From assembly GCA_041905795.1 (NCBI GenBank), contig JAYRKL010000010.1, forward strand, positions 79,217 to 143,216: a stretch of DNA of 64,000 bases, read 5' to 3'. The stretch's first letter is position 1; the number at the start of each line of letters is the position of its first letter. Origin of the DNA: SHVO01 sp041905795. Its GTDB lineage: Bacteria; Pseudomonadota; Alphaproteobacteria; Rhodospirillales; Rhodospirillaceae. This document shows, piece by piece, positions 52,306-60,658 of the stretch. Under the pieces are notes generated by a model, which saw only the letters and a list, made by a program, of their open reading frames with translations, was not told the DNA's origin and did not search any database. A program made the translations under genes and the position numbers.

Positions 52306-52586
52306 GGCTGTTGTTTCCTAAAGAGGGCGAAGCGCTGCTTCGCGCGGTCTTCGTAAAAATCCGCGGGGTCGACGTCGGCCCCGCTCTTCTCGGCCTGCGC
52401 CAGGGCGTTCAGGTGCCCCGCCACCCGCTCGACGATCCGCGCCGCATCCAGGTAGCGGCGCCGCCCGTCGTCGTCGCGCGCGTCGCACATCATCGCCGCC
52501 CGCACCGCCTGGGCCCGCGCCGCCTCCAGGGCCGCCGCGAACGCCGGATTGTTCATGAGCGCCCGCGCCTCGCCCTCGATGCTCAC
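52302..52586 (-). CDS. Small prophage head-region protein
   Basis: A 94-residue protein. The start is GTG at 52584-52586 overlapping the portal stop (GTGA). It is helical with no membrane segment. No family recognised. The position between portal and scaffold suggests a head-assembly accessory role. Confidence 0.55.
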   Translation of the reverse strand: MSIEGEARALMNNPAFAAALEAARAQAVRAAMMCDARDDDGRRRYLDAARIVERVAGHLNALAQAEKSGADVDPADFYEDRAKQRFALFRKQQP

Positions 52587-54655
52587 GCGTTCACCGCATC
52601 CATCGCCAGCCGCGTCTTGTCGATGCCCAGCTGCTCGGCCTTGATCACCGCGTCCCAGTAGTTCTTCTCGCGCGCGATGCGCTCCCTGGACGCCAGTTCC
52701 GCCAGCGCCGTCTCGCGCTCCAACTGAAGTTTCTCGCCTTCGTATTTTGTCCGCGCCGCCAGCTTGGCGGCCTCCACCTGGGCCAGCAGCACCGTGTCCG
52801 GCGACGGCTGCGGCGCAACCGGTTGCGTCTGCGGCGCCCACGGGCTGCCGTCCGGATTCACCGGATCGGCGAAGAAGTTCTCCGGATAAGCGATGCCGGC
52901 CGCCTCGGCCTTCAATTGCAGGGTCCGCACCGCCTTGCGCAGATCGACGACAGGATTGTTGGATCCCAGCTGCGCCATGATCTCCTTCTGCTCGGCGGCG
53001 ATGCCGTTCAGCAGCGCGAAATCCCGCTCCCGGCTCCCGGACCCCAGGCCGGTGTTGATGTTCACATCCAGGTCATCCAGCCCGTCCCACGCCCTCGGAT
53101 CGATGCTCTGCGGCGCGCCGTCGATCTGCGCCACCCGCGCGAAATCCTGATAGGCCCGGATGCAGCGGAACACGCCGCGGAACAGTTTGCGCAGGCCGCC
53201 TTGCGCCCAGCCGCGGGCGATCATCTCCACCCGCGCCTGCTGGGCCGACACCATATTGGCGTTGGCCGTGGCGCTCTGGCCGGTGAGCGCCTCGGGGTCC
53301 AGCCCCGCCGTCGCCCGCCCCACCCCGGTCGTGATCTCGGCCTGAGCGTCGTAGTACTGGATCATGGCCAGGGCCTTGTCGGCCACGAACGGGATGGCGA
53401 TCTCCCGGATCGCCCCCGGCTGCTTCACCAGCACCGGCGCCCCCGGCGCCATGTTGATCAGCTGGTCGGGTTTGACGATCCAGTCCATCACCACTTCGCG
53501 CTGCGGCGTGTTGGACAGGAACAGGTTGTCGTTGGCCTGGCGCACCAGCACCGTCTGGATTTTCTGGATATTCGCCAGCCGGTCGGCGGGGCATCGGCCA
53601 TACACCGTATGCGGCATCGGCTCCGGGCAGAAATCCGCGAAGCCGATCTGGTCGTGATAGGGCTGAATCTCCAACAGCTTCGGCGCCGCCGCGTCGCCAC
53701 CCGCCACCACGTACCAGTCCTTGATGCCGGACCCGTCGTAATCGCATTTCAGGATGCCGCGCGTGACCCACACCTTGCGCAAGCTGGGGTCGGCGCCGCC
53801 GGCCCGGCCGGTGTCCGCCACCGCATCCCGGCTGTACTTGCGCGCTCCGAACGGCGACAGATCGACGCAGGTCGGCAGGTCCTCGATCTCGTCCGCCGCG
53901 TATCCCGCGCGGATCAGGTCCCCCACCATCACCCCCGTGCGGTGGGATTTCAGGATCGCGTCCTCCAGGGTCCGCGCATCGCGCGAGATCACGAACTCCT
54001 CCGGCGGGATCACCTCGATGCAGCATTTGGAGGTGTTGATCTTGGAGCGCACCTTGAGCGCATGCTGTTGCGTCGATGCCGTACCTTCTGGCGTCTCCAC
54101 AACAACCGCCCTCTCCGAATGCTCCACAATCTCCCCGCCCCGCGCCTCGATCTGCGGAATCAGCACCAGCAATTGTTCGGGCGAGATACCCTCCAGCACC
54201 TCGTCCCTGGCCTCGAAGCGTTCCTCCCACCAGTACATGGCGACGCCCAGCTTCTGCACCAGGGCGTCCTCGGCCCAGTCCGACAGCAAGGCCTCGCCGC
54301 GGTTATCCTTGCGGAACACCACGTCGTTGATGAACCGCGTCACCAGCCGCGTGGCATGCTGCAGGTCCGGCTTGGGCGACACATACTCCGCCACATTGCG
54401 CCCGGAGGTGAAAATCCTGAGCAGCGCCGGCTTCATCAGTCCGATGTAAGTGGCGATGGTCGGCTCGACCACGCGGCTCCGCCCCGGCGGCGCCGGCAGG
54501 TCGTTCATGATGCCGAGATAGTAGTCGTAATTCCGGTCCCGCTCCGCCGCGATATTGTCCGCGCCGTAGACGTATTCCAGCCCCGCGGTCATCTCCGCCG
54601 CCAACAGCTTCTCCACGTCCTCGGGCGCCAAGGCCTGCCCGGGTTCAAGCTGCAT
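52583..54655 (-). CDS. Phage portal protein, P22/SU10 type
   Basis: A 690-residue portal. The N-terminal RSRVVEPTIATYIGLMKPALLRIFTSGRNV, the central EVIPPEEFVISRDARTLEDAILKSHRTGVMVGDLIRAGY and the DNLFLSNTPQREVVMD...VRQAND pattern are those of P22-like portals. The C-terminus is a long helix that would form the barrel. Start at ATG 54653-54655; a TTG at 54700 would add 15 residues. It forms the DNA entry ring in the capsid. Confidence 0.8.
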   Translation of the reverse strand: MQLEPGQALAPEDVEKLLAAEMTAGLEYVYGADNIAAERDRNYDYYLGIMNDLPAPPGRSRVVEPTIATYIGLMKPALLRIFTSGRNVAEYVSPKPDLQHATRLVTRFINDVVFRKDNRGEALLSDWAEDALVQKLGVAMYWWEERFEARDEVLEGISPEQLLVLIPQIEARGGEIVEHSERAVVVETPEGTASTQQHALKVRSKINTSKCCIEVIPPEEFVISRDARTLEDAILKSHRTGVMVGDLIRAGYAADEIEDLPTCVDLSPFGARKYSRDAVADTGRAGGADPSLRKVWVTRGILKCDYDGSGIKDWYVVAGGDAAAPKLLEIQPYHDQIGFADFCPEPMPHTVYGRCPADRLANIQKIQTVLVRQANDNLFLSNTPQREVVMDWIVKPDQLINMAPGAPVLVKQPGAIREIAIPFVADKALAMIQYYDAQAEITTGVGRATAGLDPEALTGQSATANANMVSAQQARVEMIARGWAQGGLRKLFRGVFRCIRAYQDFARVAQIDGAPQSIDPRAWDGLDDLDVNINTGLGSGSRERDFALLNGIAAEQKEIMAQLGSNNPVVDLRKAVRTLQLKAEAAGIAYPENFFADPVNPDGSPWAPQTQPVAPQPSPDTVLLAQVEAAKLAARTKYEGEKLQLERETALAELASRERIAREKNYWDAVIKAEQLGIDKTRLAMDAVNA

Positions 54656-54702
54656 GGACAACTCCCGGCGCGCGGAAGGGGCGCGTTCAAATAAGCCCAA
54701 TA

Positions 54703-54735
54703 AAAAAGGCCCCGGAGCGACCCCCGAAGCCCAAC
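54703..54735 (-). terminator. Putative terminator upstream of portal gene
   Basis: Read on the minus strand, GGCTTCGGGG and CCGGGGCC form an imperfect hairpin followed by six to seven T. It would stop transcripts coming from the upstream secreted-protein region before the portal gene. The stem is imperfect, so confidence is moderate. Confidence 0.5.
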
Positions 54736-55030
54736 TCTGCGACGATTACATTTCAGATTTTGCCGCACCGCCGACTTACGTCAAACCCTTTCGCGGTGGA
54801 CCGGCGGGCAAAGCGTGACTTGCCGTTTTTTTGTCATTCTTGCGCGAAGCGTGAGAATCCAGAGGTATCTGTTTTCTGTTTTAATACCGCGCGCCGCGCA
54901 TATTCGCCCCACGCAAAAATGCCCTCAACTGCCGCTGATCCATCGTCGTTCTCCAGTGCTATTGAATGAGCATGCGAATGCATGCACGGGAGCATTCCCA
55001 GTACGCAAGCATCGCGCAAAAAAATGAGAC

Positions 55031-55345
55031 TTAGGGCTGGCCTATCGCATCTACATCGTCCGGCAGCAGATAATAGATCCGCTCGTCAAGGCGATGCACC
55101 ACCCAGGTTTTCCCCGCGGAGTCCGCGACGCGGCACGCGGATATAAAAGTCGTAGGCAAGCGGTAGCGATAGGGAGACTCGTACTTGTCTTCCGCTATCG
55201 GCACATCGAAACTGTTCCTGGGCCTCACAGCGGTATATTTGGCCGGAGCGTTCTGGACGATCCTGACATCTGCCGGAACATATCTTTCGTAGTCCTGCAT
55301 CCCCCTGTACTGCACAAAGGCTGCAACGTAATCCGACAGTTTCAT
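55031..55345 (-). CDS. Hypothetical protein, body of an amber-interrupted secreted protein
   Basis: A 104-residue frame (MKLSDYVAAFVQYRGMQDYERY, ending DDVDAIGQP) between terL and portal. It is in the same frame as a short upstream signal-peptide sequence (55370-55456), separated from it by a TAG codon. It may be expressed from its own ATG at 55345 or be the remains of a longer secreted protein. The intergenic 54736-55030 holds no gene that I can support. Confidence 0.5.
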   Translation of the reverse strand: MKLSDYVAAFVQYRGMQDYERYVPADVRIVQNAPAKYTAVRPRNSFDVPIAEDKYESPYRYRLPTTFISACRVADSAGKTWVVHRLDERIYYLLPDDVDAIGQP

Positions 55346-55369
55346 CGACGGATGATTGATACAAGGGCC

Positions 55370-55456
55370 CTACTCGGGAGGTTGACCCGGCTCATCCGCC
55401 AATACCGGCGCGCAAGCACCCAGGCCTGCCGCGATCATCACCAACCGCAAGAGCAT
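55370..55456 (-). other. Signal-peptide ORF ending in amber codon
   Basis: Twenty-eight codons encode a typical signal peptide (MLLRLVMIAAGLGACAPVLA) with a lipobox-like LGAC, then DEPGQPPE and a TAG at 55370-55372. The downstream 104-residue gene continues in the same frame after eight more codons. This suggests either a nonsense mutation in a formerly single secreted protein or amber suppression. Confidence 0.5.
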
Positions 55457-55503
55457 TTGCCGCTTTCCCACAGGGTTATGAGGGCCAAATCATACCACAT
55501 CCG

Positions 55504-56781
55504 TCAGGGCATCCAATCTGCCTTGAAATTCATGATCCGCTCGCTCCAGGCCGGCTTTTCCGCGCGTTTCAGGCCCGTGAACAGATAGCGGAAGGCATCG
55601 GCCCCATGGCTGGCCCAGTCATGCAAGGGCGCCGCGCGGTAGACCTTGCGCCCCTCGTCCCAGACGGTCCGATATTGCTTCAGCGCCGCGATGCCGCGTT
55701 CGCATTTCTCGGCATCGAACCAGAACCGATTCAAACCAAGACGCACCGCCGCGATCCCGTCCTCCACCTTCAGGCGCGGCGCCACCGTCGCCTTCACTCC
55801 CAGGCCCGCCAGAACCTCTTTGCGCGATTTTCCCGTCCCCAGTTCCTTGGCTTCCACGTCATGGGGAAAGATGTGGTCGGCGTAGACATAGGGCCGGCTC
55901 CGCACCTCGCGCGCGTACCAGTCCAGCCCGACGCCGGCGTTCTCCACATAGTCGATCAGATGGAACTCCGGCCCCACCGCCTGGCAGAACCAGATGGCGG
56001 TGGCGTCCCCGATCCCTAGGTCCCACGCCGTCACCACATCCGCGGCCTTGTCATGGGGCACGCGCCCGATCCGTTTCTCGCGGTCGGCCTCGGCCATCTC
56101 CTTGCCGTAATAGGCGCCCTGCACCGCCGCCTCGAACGAGCACTCGTATTCCTGCGCATACTGGTCGGCCGTCAGGTCCCGCGCCGCCGCCGCCAGTTCC
56201 TCGGCCGGGATCACCCCGGTCTCCGACGCCCGGTGCATTCCCGTGAACCATTCCGCCGGCTTCTTTTGCGCTTCCACCCACAGCGTATAAAAGTCGTTAT
56301 GCCCATTGGGCGTGCCGATGAAATCCGCCCAGCCTGCGCGATCGGACAGCGCCGGCCGCACCACCGGCCAGATCTTCGGGTCCATGGTGCCGTATTCGTC
56401 GAACACCACGCCGTCCAGGTAAATCCCGCGCAAGGCATCGGGATTGTCCGCGCCGTACAAACGGATCTGCGCCCCATTGGGGTAGTCCACCCGCAGTTCC
56501 GATTCCCGGAACACCGCGCCATGCTCCACGAACGGGCCTGAGTAGTGCTTCAGGTAGTCCCACACCACCGCCTTGGCTTGTTTGAGGTACGGCGCGATAT
56601 AGGCGAACCGCGGCCGGTCCAGGGTCTCGGTCAGCGCCGACCGGATCAACTCGTTGACCCTCGAGACCGTCTTCCCCCCGCGCCGGTGCACCACCTCGCA
56701 GGAGAACCGCTGTGTGCGCGCGTGGAACGGCGCGAACAACCCCCGCGGCGCATAGGGGATGACGACCGTGGCGATAGTCAT
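55504..56781 (-). CDS. Phage terminase large subunit
   Basis: A 425-residue DNA-packaging motor. The ATPase domain has the Walker A variant HRRGGKT (32-38) and Walker B GVVFDEYG (124-131). The nuclease domain has the acidic TAWDLGIGDATAIW (about Asp254), FPHD and HDWASHGADAFRYL. It cuts and pumps DNA into the capsid through the portal encoded downstream. The small-subunit candidate is at 58214, two genes upstream. Confidence 0.85.
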   Translation of the reverse strand: MTIATVVIPYAPRGLFAPFHARTQRFSCEVVHRRGGKTVSRVNELIRSALTETLDRPRFAYIAPYLKQAKAVVWDYLKHYSGPFVEHGAVFRESELRVDYPNGAQIRLYGADNPDALRGIYLDGVVFDEYGTMDPKIWPVVRPALSDRAGWADFIGTPNGHNDFYTLWVEAQKKPAEWFTGMHRASETGVIPAEELAAAARDLTADQYAQEYECSFEAAVQGAYYGKEMAEADREKRIGRVPHDKAADVVTAWDLGIGDATAIWFCQAVGPEFHLIDYVENAGVGLDWYAREVRSRPYVYADHIFPHDVEAKELGTGKSRKEVLAGLGVKATVAPRLKVEDGIAAVRLGLNRFWFDAEKCERGIAALKQYRTVWDEGRKVYRAAPLHDWASHGADAFRYLFTGLKRAEKPAWSERIMNFKADWMP

Positions 56782-56789
56782 CGCCTGCC

Positions 56790-57188
56790 TCAGTATCCCG
56801 CCCTGCGCCGCTCGTCCTCCGAGGCATTCAACATATTCGCGCGCACCTCCCGCCCGGCGGCATTCAGGAGATTGCGGGTGTAGGCCCTGTCCGCATAAAG
56901 GTTCTCCACCGGGCTCTTAAGGAAGCTGTTGGTGGTGAACGCATTGGCTTCTTCGACCCGGCGCGGCGTCTGGTCCTGCACATTGACCGCCATCTCCCAC
57001 CACGCCTTGTCCCGCCAGGCCGGGTCGTCCTGGTTCTTCAGCACCCCGGTCATACCCGGCCCGATCAGCTTCGAGCCATTGTAGTTGGCGCTCAGCAAGG
57101 CCACCCGCTGCTCAGCGCTCAACTTGTCCCAGTTGGAAACTCCTGCCGCCTCCCGCTCATCGCCGGGCAGCCGGGAACGCTCCGTCAT
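56790..57188 (-). CDS. Hypothetical prophage protein (lysozyme-like C-terminal fragment?)
   Basis: A 132-residue protein nine bases before terL. The part VSNWDKLSAEQRVALLSANYNGSKLIGPG followed by WWEMAVNVQDQTPRRVEEANAF recalls the helical C-terminal part of phage-type lysozyme domains, but the catalytic N-terminal glutamate region is absent. Enzyme activity is therefore unlikely. It could be a packaging accessory protein; I cannot name the family. Confidence 0.5.
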   Translation of the reverse strand: MTERSRLPGDEREAAGVSNWDKLSAEQRVALLSANYNGSKLIGPGMTGVLKNQDDPAWRDKAWWEMAVNVQDQTPRRVEEANAFTTNSFLKSPVENLYADRAYTRNLLNAAGREVRANMLNASEDERRRAGY

Positions 57189-57204
57189 ATGGCTCTCCTA
57201 TGCT

Positions 57205-57248
57205 GGAAAAAAGAACGCCCCGCCCGGCAATCAAGCTGGGTGGGGCGT
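57205..57248 (-). terminator. Terminator of the secreted-protein gene
   Basis: Read on the minus strand, GACGCCCC-ACCC and a matching GGGCGGGGCGT form a hairpin with the paired ends at 57242-57248 and 57215-57221, followed by TTCTTTTTT. It ends the transcript of the gene at 57272 before the terL region. Confidence 0.7.
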
Positions 57249-57271
57249 CAAAACCGGGTCGCCTTGGTCTC

Positions 57272-58144
57272 TTACCGACGCGCGGCGGGCGAAATAAAGG
57301 GGCAGCTGCTCATATCACGTTCACTGGGTTTCAAATCTTCCTCGGTGGGTGAAACCGGGTGTGGCTTCACGTCCGTCGGTATGGGCCAGAGCCACATCCC
57401 TGGTCCGCCCGTCGTGTAATGCCCCGTCGAATCTACGATCACAGAGCTTTCGCCGGCTTCCAGGAAATAGAATCTCTCCTTGATTTGGACGATCGTCCAC
57501 AGCACCGCCGGTCCCGGCTTGCCTTTGCTGGCGCGCCTGGACACCTTGGTGCGGTCCTCCCGCAGGCACTGTTGCTCATCGATCAGGCTGTAATCTCCTG
57601 AGCCCGGATAGCATGTGCCGTCGCGGCATTTATCGCTTGCCATGAACACCGCGCGCGGGACTCCGGTGTCCGGGAACCTTAACCGATAAAGCGCGAAATT
57701 CCGCGAGGTCCGCATGGGTTCGCCGTAGGTCTGCATCTTGTCCTTCTCGGTGACCGGCTCGACAAAACTCAGTGAGCGCGCCATGGGGTCGCTGCCGTGG
57801 TTTTCCCAGGTAGCCCCGAGATAAAGGTACGGACAGCGCCGTTCGATCTCCGTGATTGCCTCGGGCTTGGCTGTTTCCCCGAATGCCTCCGGCACAAGAT
57901 AGGTGACATCCATTCCCGCCCTGAAGCTGGCCGCCGCGGCGCTGCACGGGGCGCTGTACGGCGTGTCCAGGGCCTTTACGTCCCAGTTCTTGAAGATCTC
58001 TTCGACAAACGCCCGTTGTTCGACGGCGCTGGGATTGTCGGAAATCGCGAGGCCGGGATACGGCTCATTCCGGCCGGGCTCCGCCGCCGCGCTCCAGCAC
58101 CACCCCGCCACGGCTATCGCCGCAAGAACCGCAACGCCGCGCAT
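57272..58144 (-). CDS. Secreted hypothetical protein (prophage cargo)
   Basis: A 290-residue protein with an N-terminal signal peptide (MRGVAVLAAIAVAGWCWSAAA, then EPG). The mature part has at least six cysteines (for example in RRCPYLYLG and DKCRDGTCYPGSGDYSLIDEQQCLRED), suggesting disulfides in the periplasm or outside. No family was recognised. It lies between the terminase genes with its own terminator, which is typical of a moron. Confidence 0.6.
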   Translation of the reverse strand: MRGVAVLAAIAVAGWCWSAAAEPGRNEPYPGLAISDNPSAVEQRAFVEEIFKNWDVKALDTPYSAPCSAAAASFRAGMDVTYLVPEAFGETAKPEAITEIERRCPYLYLGATWENHGSDPMARSLSFVEPVTEKDKMQTYGEPMRTSRNFALYRLRFPDTGVPRAVFMASDKCRDGTCYPGSGDYSLIDEQQCLREDRTKVSRRASKGKPGPAVLWTIVQIKERFYFLEAGESSVIVDSTGHYTTGGPGMWLWPIPTDVKPHPVSPTEEDLKPSERDMSSCPFISPAARR

Positions 58145-58213
58145 CTTTGCCTCCCCGCCCGACAGGCGAAGACCTTAGCACACCCCCGCCGGGCGGCCTA
58201 TTCGACGCCCGCG

Positions 58214-58477
58214 CTAGCGCTCCCGCGCCTCTTTGGCCCAACCCACAATCAACTTCACGGGCGTCTTCCCCTTGCCCTTCAATGACATCTTCCCCGCGTC
58301 CGACAGCGCCTTCTTGAGCAACCCCAGCGCCGCGCTCACCTGCGTCGGCCGCAGTTCCAGCTTCCCAAGCGCATGATCTTCCAGCCGCCTGATCAGCTTG
58401 AGCACCTGGATGCTCCTGCCTGGGTCCACACGCCGGGGCGGCTTAAGCTCAGCCGCCGGCTGCCGCGTCTTCGCCAT
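58214..58477 (-). CDS. Terminase small subunit-like protein
   Basis: An 87-residue protein. LIRRLEDHALGKLELRPTQVSAALGLLKKALSDAGKM resembles the helical core of terminase small subunits, in which a HALGK/LELTPTQV pattern is common. The start is ATG 58477 with GGGGA upstream; a GTG at 58489 adds four residues. It would recognise the packaging site and pass DNA to TerL. The separation from terL by a secreted-protein gene is unusual. Confidence 0.6.
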   Translation of the reverse strand: MAKTRQPAAELKPPRRVDPGRSIQVLKLIRRLEDHALGKLELRPTQVSAALGLLKKALSDAGKMSLKGKGKTPVKLIVGWAKEARER

Positions 58478-58521
58478 TTTCTTCCCCACACCTAAAAAGA
58501 CCGCCCCACCGTGGCGCTCAA

Positions 58522-58585
58522 GAAAAATGTACCGGGTATTATTTCGCGCGCGCTTCAGCGCGAAATTGTACCTGGTACATTTTTC
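58522..58585. repeat. Palindromic element with GTACC ends, site 2
   Basis: A 64-bp near-palindrome with a perfect 12-bp terminal inverted repeat (GAAAAATGTACC at 58522-58533, GGTACATTTTTC at 58574-58585) and an inner TTTCGCGC...GCGCGAAA stem. It contains two TACC-N-GGTA cores. A copy differing at three positions is at 62065-62128. It lies just upstream of the terminase-small gene on the minus strand. Confidence 0.85.
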
Positions 58586-58705
58586 CGGCGCAGACGTGTG
58601 ATATCCGGAGTGAGCATGTTCGGCGCCCCGGCTCCGCTCGCCGTTGACGCAGCCGACGCGGGCGCTTTGTCGCTTGGCACATGATGACCCTTCGTCTGTC
58701 GTTCC

Positions 58706-59695
58706 TCAGTTCGCCTCATCCACCTTCACGAACCCACCCACCTTGACCGGATCGGCGTTGCACGCGGCCTCCGCGTGCAGCCCCAGCATGGCGGCATAGA
58801 ACGGCAGCAGCCCCCGCCCATGGAACGTCATCCGGAACCCGCGCCGCAACCGCCCGGCGGCGTACAGGCCCTCCAGATCTCCCATGAAATTGTCGAAGTC
58901 CACGAACTGCCGCGCCATGTGGCTGTTGGTGTCGAAGCTATATGTCTTTCCCCGGTGCTCGATCTTCTGCAGCCCGCTGGCCGCGTCCTTGGCTTCCGGC
59001 TTCTCATAACCGTGCAGTTTCCCCGCGCTCCGCGAACTGTCAAACCCGATCATGTGGAACCGGTCCACGCCTTCGCACATATGGTGCCCCAACAGCGGCG
59101 TGCGCAGGCCCACCGTGGTCGCCCCCGGCACCACCTGCCAGGTGGCGCCCGCCCACCGCTCGCGCAGGCAAGCGTCCGGCTCGCTCGTCTCGCCCTCCGG
59201 GAAATCCTGCCCCGCATGCCACAGGAACACCGGATAGTTCCTCAAGGCGTCGAACACATCGCCGTGGCACTGGCTCGCCACGAAATAGCGAACATCTCTG
59301 CGCGGCCGGGTCACATAACCCGCCACCCAGTCCTTGGGGTCCAGCAGCACATGCCCCCACGGCACGATGCCGTGCGCGAGCAGCCAGTCGTGGCTCTTGT
59401 TCACCGACACCACCGCCGCGCCACGGCGTTTCAATGTGCGGATGGTGTCGACGTGGTCGTTGATCGAAGGCCCGCCGCCGATCACCGCCCACTCCCTGGC
59501 GGTATTCACGCAATGCAGCGAGGTCGGCAACCCGCGCCCCATGGCCGCGTTCACCCGCGCCCGCAACTCCTCCCGGCCGATCCGCCCCACCGGCGCCGGC
59601 AACTTGGCCGCCCGCGCCGCCAGCACCATGACTCGCGCCGTCCCCGCCGCCGCCGACAGATCGACAGCGGGCGCAGCGATCCCGGAGAAATCCAT
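58706..59695 (-). CDS. DUF115/MptE-like prophage protein
   Basis: A 329-residue protein. WAVIGGGPSINDHVDTIRTLKRRGAAVVSVNKSHDWLLAHGIVPWGHVLLDP is the core of the DUF115/MptE-like fold that is also found in flagellar-glycosylation (Maf) proteins and in many phages. The real function in phages is unknown; pseudaminic-type sugar transfer or a pterin-like nucleotide transfer are both known for the superfamily. It is the first gene of the late minus-strand region beyond the small terminase, and could be part of a glycan system here. Confidence 0.65.
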   Translation of the reverse strand: MDFSGIAAPAVDLSAAAGTARVMVLAARAAKLPAPVGRIGREELRARVNAAMGRGLPTSLHCVNTAREWAVIGGGPSINDHVDTIRTLKRRGAAVVSVNKSHDWLLAHGIVPWGHVLLDPKDWVAGYVTRPRRDVRYFVASQCHGDVFDALRNYPVFLWHAGQDFPEGETSEPDACLRERWAGATWQVVPGATTVGLRTPLLGHHMCEGVDRFHMIGFDSSRSAGKLHGYEKPEAKDAASGLQKIEHRGKTYSFDTNSHMARQFVDFDNFMGDLEGLYAAGRLRRGFRMTFHGRGLLPFYAAMLGLHAEAACNADPVKVGGFVKVDEAN

Positions 59696-59706
59696 GACGG
59701 AGCCTC

Positions 59707-59731
59707 AGGTACATTTTCCGGAAATTTCCGG
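59707..59731. promoter_or_regulatory. Half-operator and palindrome before the DUF115-like gene
   Basis: AGGTACATTTTCC at 59707-59719 is a half-copy of the GTACC-ended element, directly followed by a perfect 14-bp palindrome CCGGAAATTTCCGG at 59718-59731. It is within 40 bases upstream of the ATG at 59695, so it may be a regulatory site. An AT run (CATATATATATG at 59948-59959) lies further upstream. Confidence 0.45.
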
Positions 59732-59967
59732 AGACGAAAACGCCGCACCCGGAACAGGTGCGGCGCACGATGACATTTACGACTTTGATCTTCGCCCGAA
59801 CTGCGTCAAGCCGCGCGGGGTCCCTTACCCGCGCTTCACACACGACCGCATGTCAGGTCTCTGGCCGCCGCTTGGCATTAACCTCCAACGGCTTTGTCCG
59901 CCGCCGGTTCCTGAACGGTATCCCGGCTTTCGGCACATGCGCCGCCACATATATATATGGGGCTCCC

Positions 59968-60489
59968 TCATGCGCGCCGGCCCCGATACCAGGCCAGCAG
60001 CGCCGCCGCCCCCACCTCGAAATGGCGCTGGGCGGTATCGCGCTTGCCGCGCCCGGCGAACATCCACGCCGGCCATTGCTCATGCACCACCAGGTTCTCC
60101 AGCGCCTCGAACGCGAGACGGCTCTGCCCGCGCACATAATTGCAGGCGTCGCGGTATTTGCGCTCGGCTCCGGCCGCGTCCAGTTCCTCCGGCAAACCAC
60201 CTTTGCTCACCGCCGTCAGGTCCACCGCCCGCGGATGCGCCTTGCCGAACACCAGCTTGCGCAGCGCCGCGAAATAGCAGGCGGCGGAATAGGCTTCGTC
60301 GCTGAGCGCCTCGGGCCCCCTGGCCTTGAGCGCATCGAGCGGCGCCGTCGCCAGGCTGGCGTCGCGCGGGCTGATCGCCAGGCGCCGCGCCGCCAGTTCC
60401 GGCGTACCGGTGTCGATGGCCGGCCGGTGAGCGCGCGGCCGGCCGCCGCAATGACGTTTGGCGCGCCGCTTCTTGAGGCTCTTGGTCAT
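59968..60489 (-). CDS. Hypothetical prophage protein (possible late regulator)
   Basis: A 173-residue protein with a basic N-terminus (MTKSLKKRRAKRHCGGRPRA) and a helical body (LATAPLDALKARG, then DACNYVRGQSRLAFEALENLVVHEQW). The pattern GTPELAARR...LDALKARG resembles alphaproteobacterial phage regulators of the DUF6456/RinA-like type, which is a weak inference. It lies after the DnaA-like gene in the early operon. A GC-rich hairpin (60560-60592) lies between them. Confidence 0.5.
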   Translation of the reverse strand: MTKSLKKRRAKRHCGGRPRAHRPAIDTGTPELAARRLAISPRDASLATAPLDALKARGPEALSDEAYSAACYFAALRKLVFGKAHPRAVDLTAVSKGGLPEELDAAGAERKYRDACNYVRGQSRLAFEALENLVVHEQWPAWMFAGRGKRDTAQRHFEVGAAALLAWYRGRRA

Positions 60490-60658
60490 GAACGTTTCAT
60501 ATGAAAAGAATTTCCGAAACCGCGCATCTTTGCCGCGTTCAACGCAGCCGCGCGGGAGGCCTCTCCGCCTGCCGGTAGGGCGGGCGGAGAGGAACAACAC
60601 AGCACCGGCCATGCGGCGCGCGCCCGAAGAACGCGCGGGCGATCGCGCGGCCGGCCGC

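Noticed and set aside
52823..54694. 623-residue open frame on the plus strand opposite the portal gene
   Set aside because: Typical GC-rich shadow frame with Arg/His-rich translation. The minus-strand portal has clear family motifs.
54834..55019. 61-residue open frame on the minus strand before the portal
   Set aside because: No ribosome site, no motif, and low similarity in composition to neighbouring genes.
59825..60076. Small open frames around 59.8-60.1 kb
   Set aside because: They overlap the 173-residue gene in other frames and have no support from motifs or spacing.
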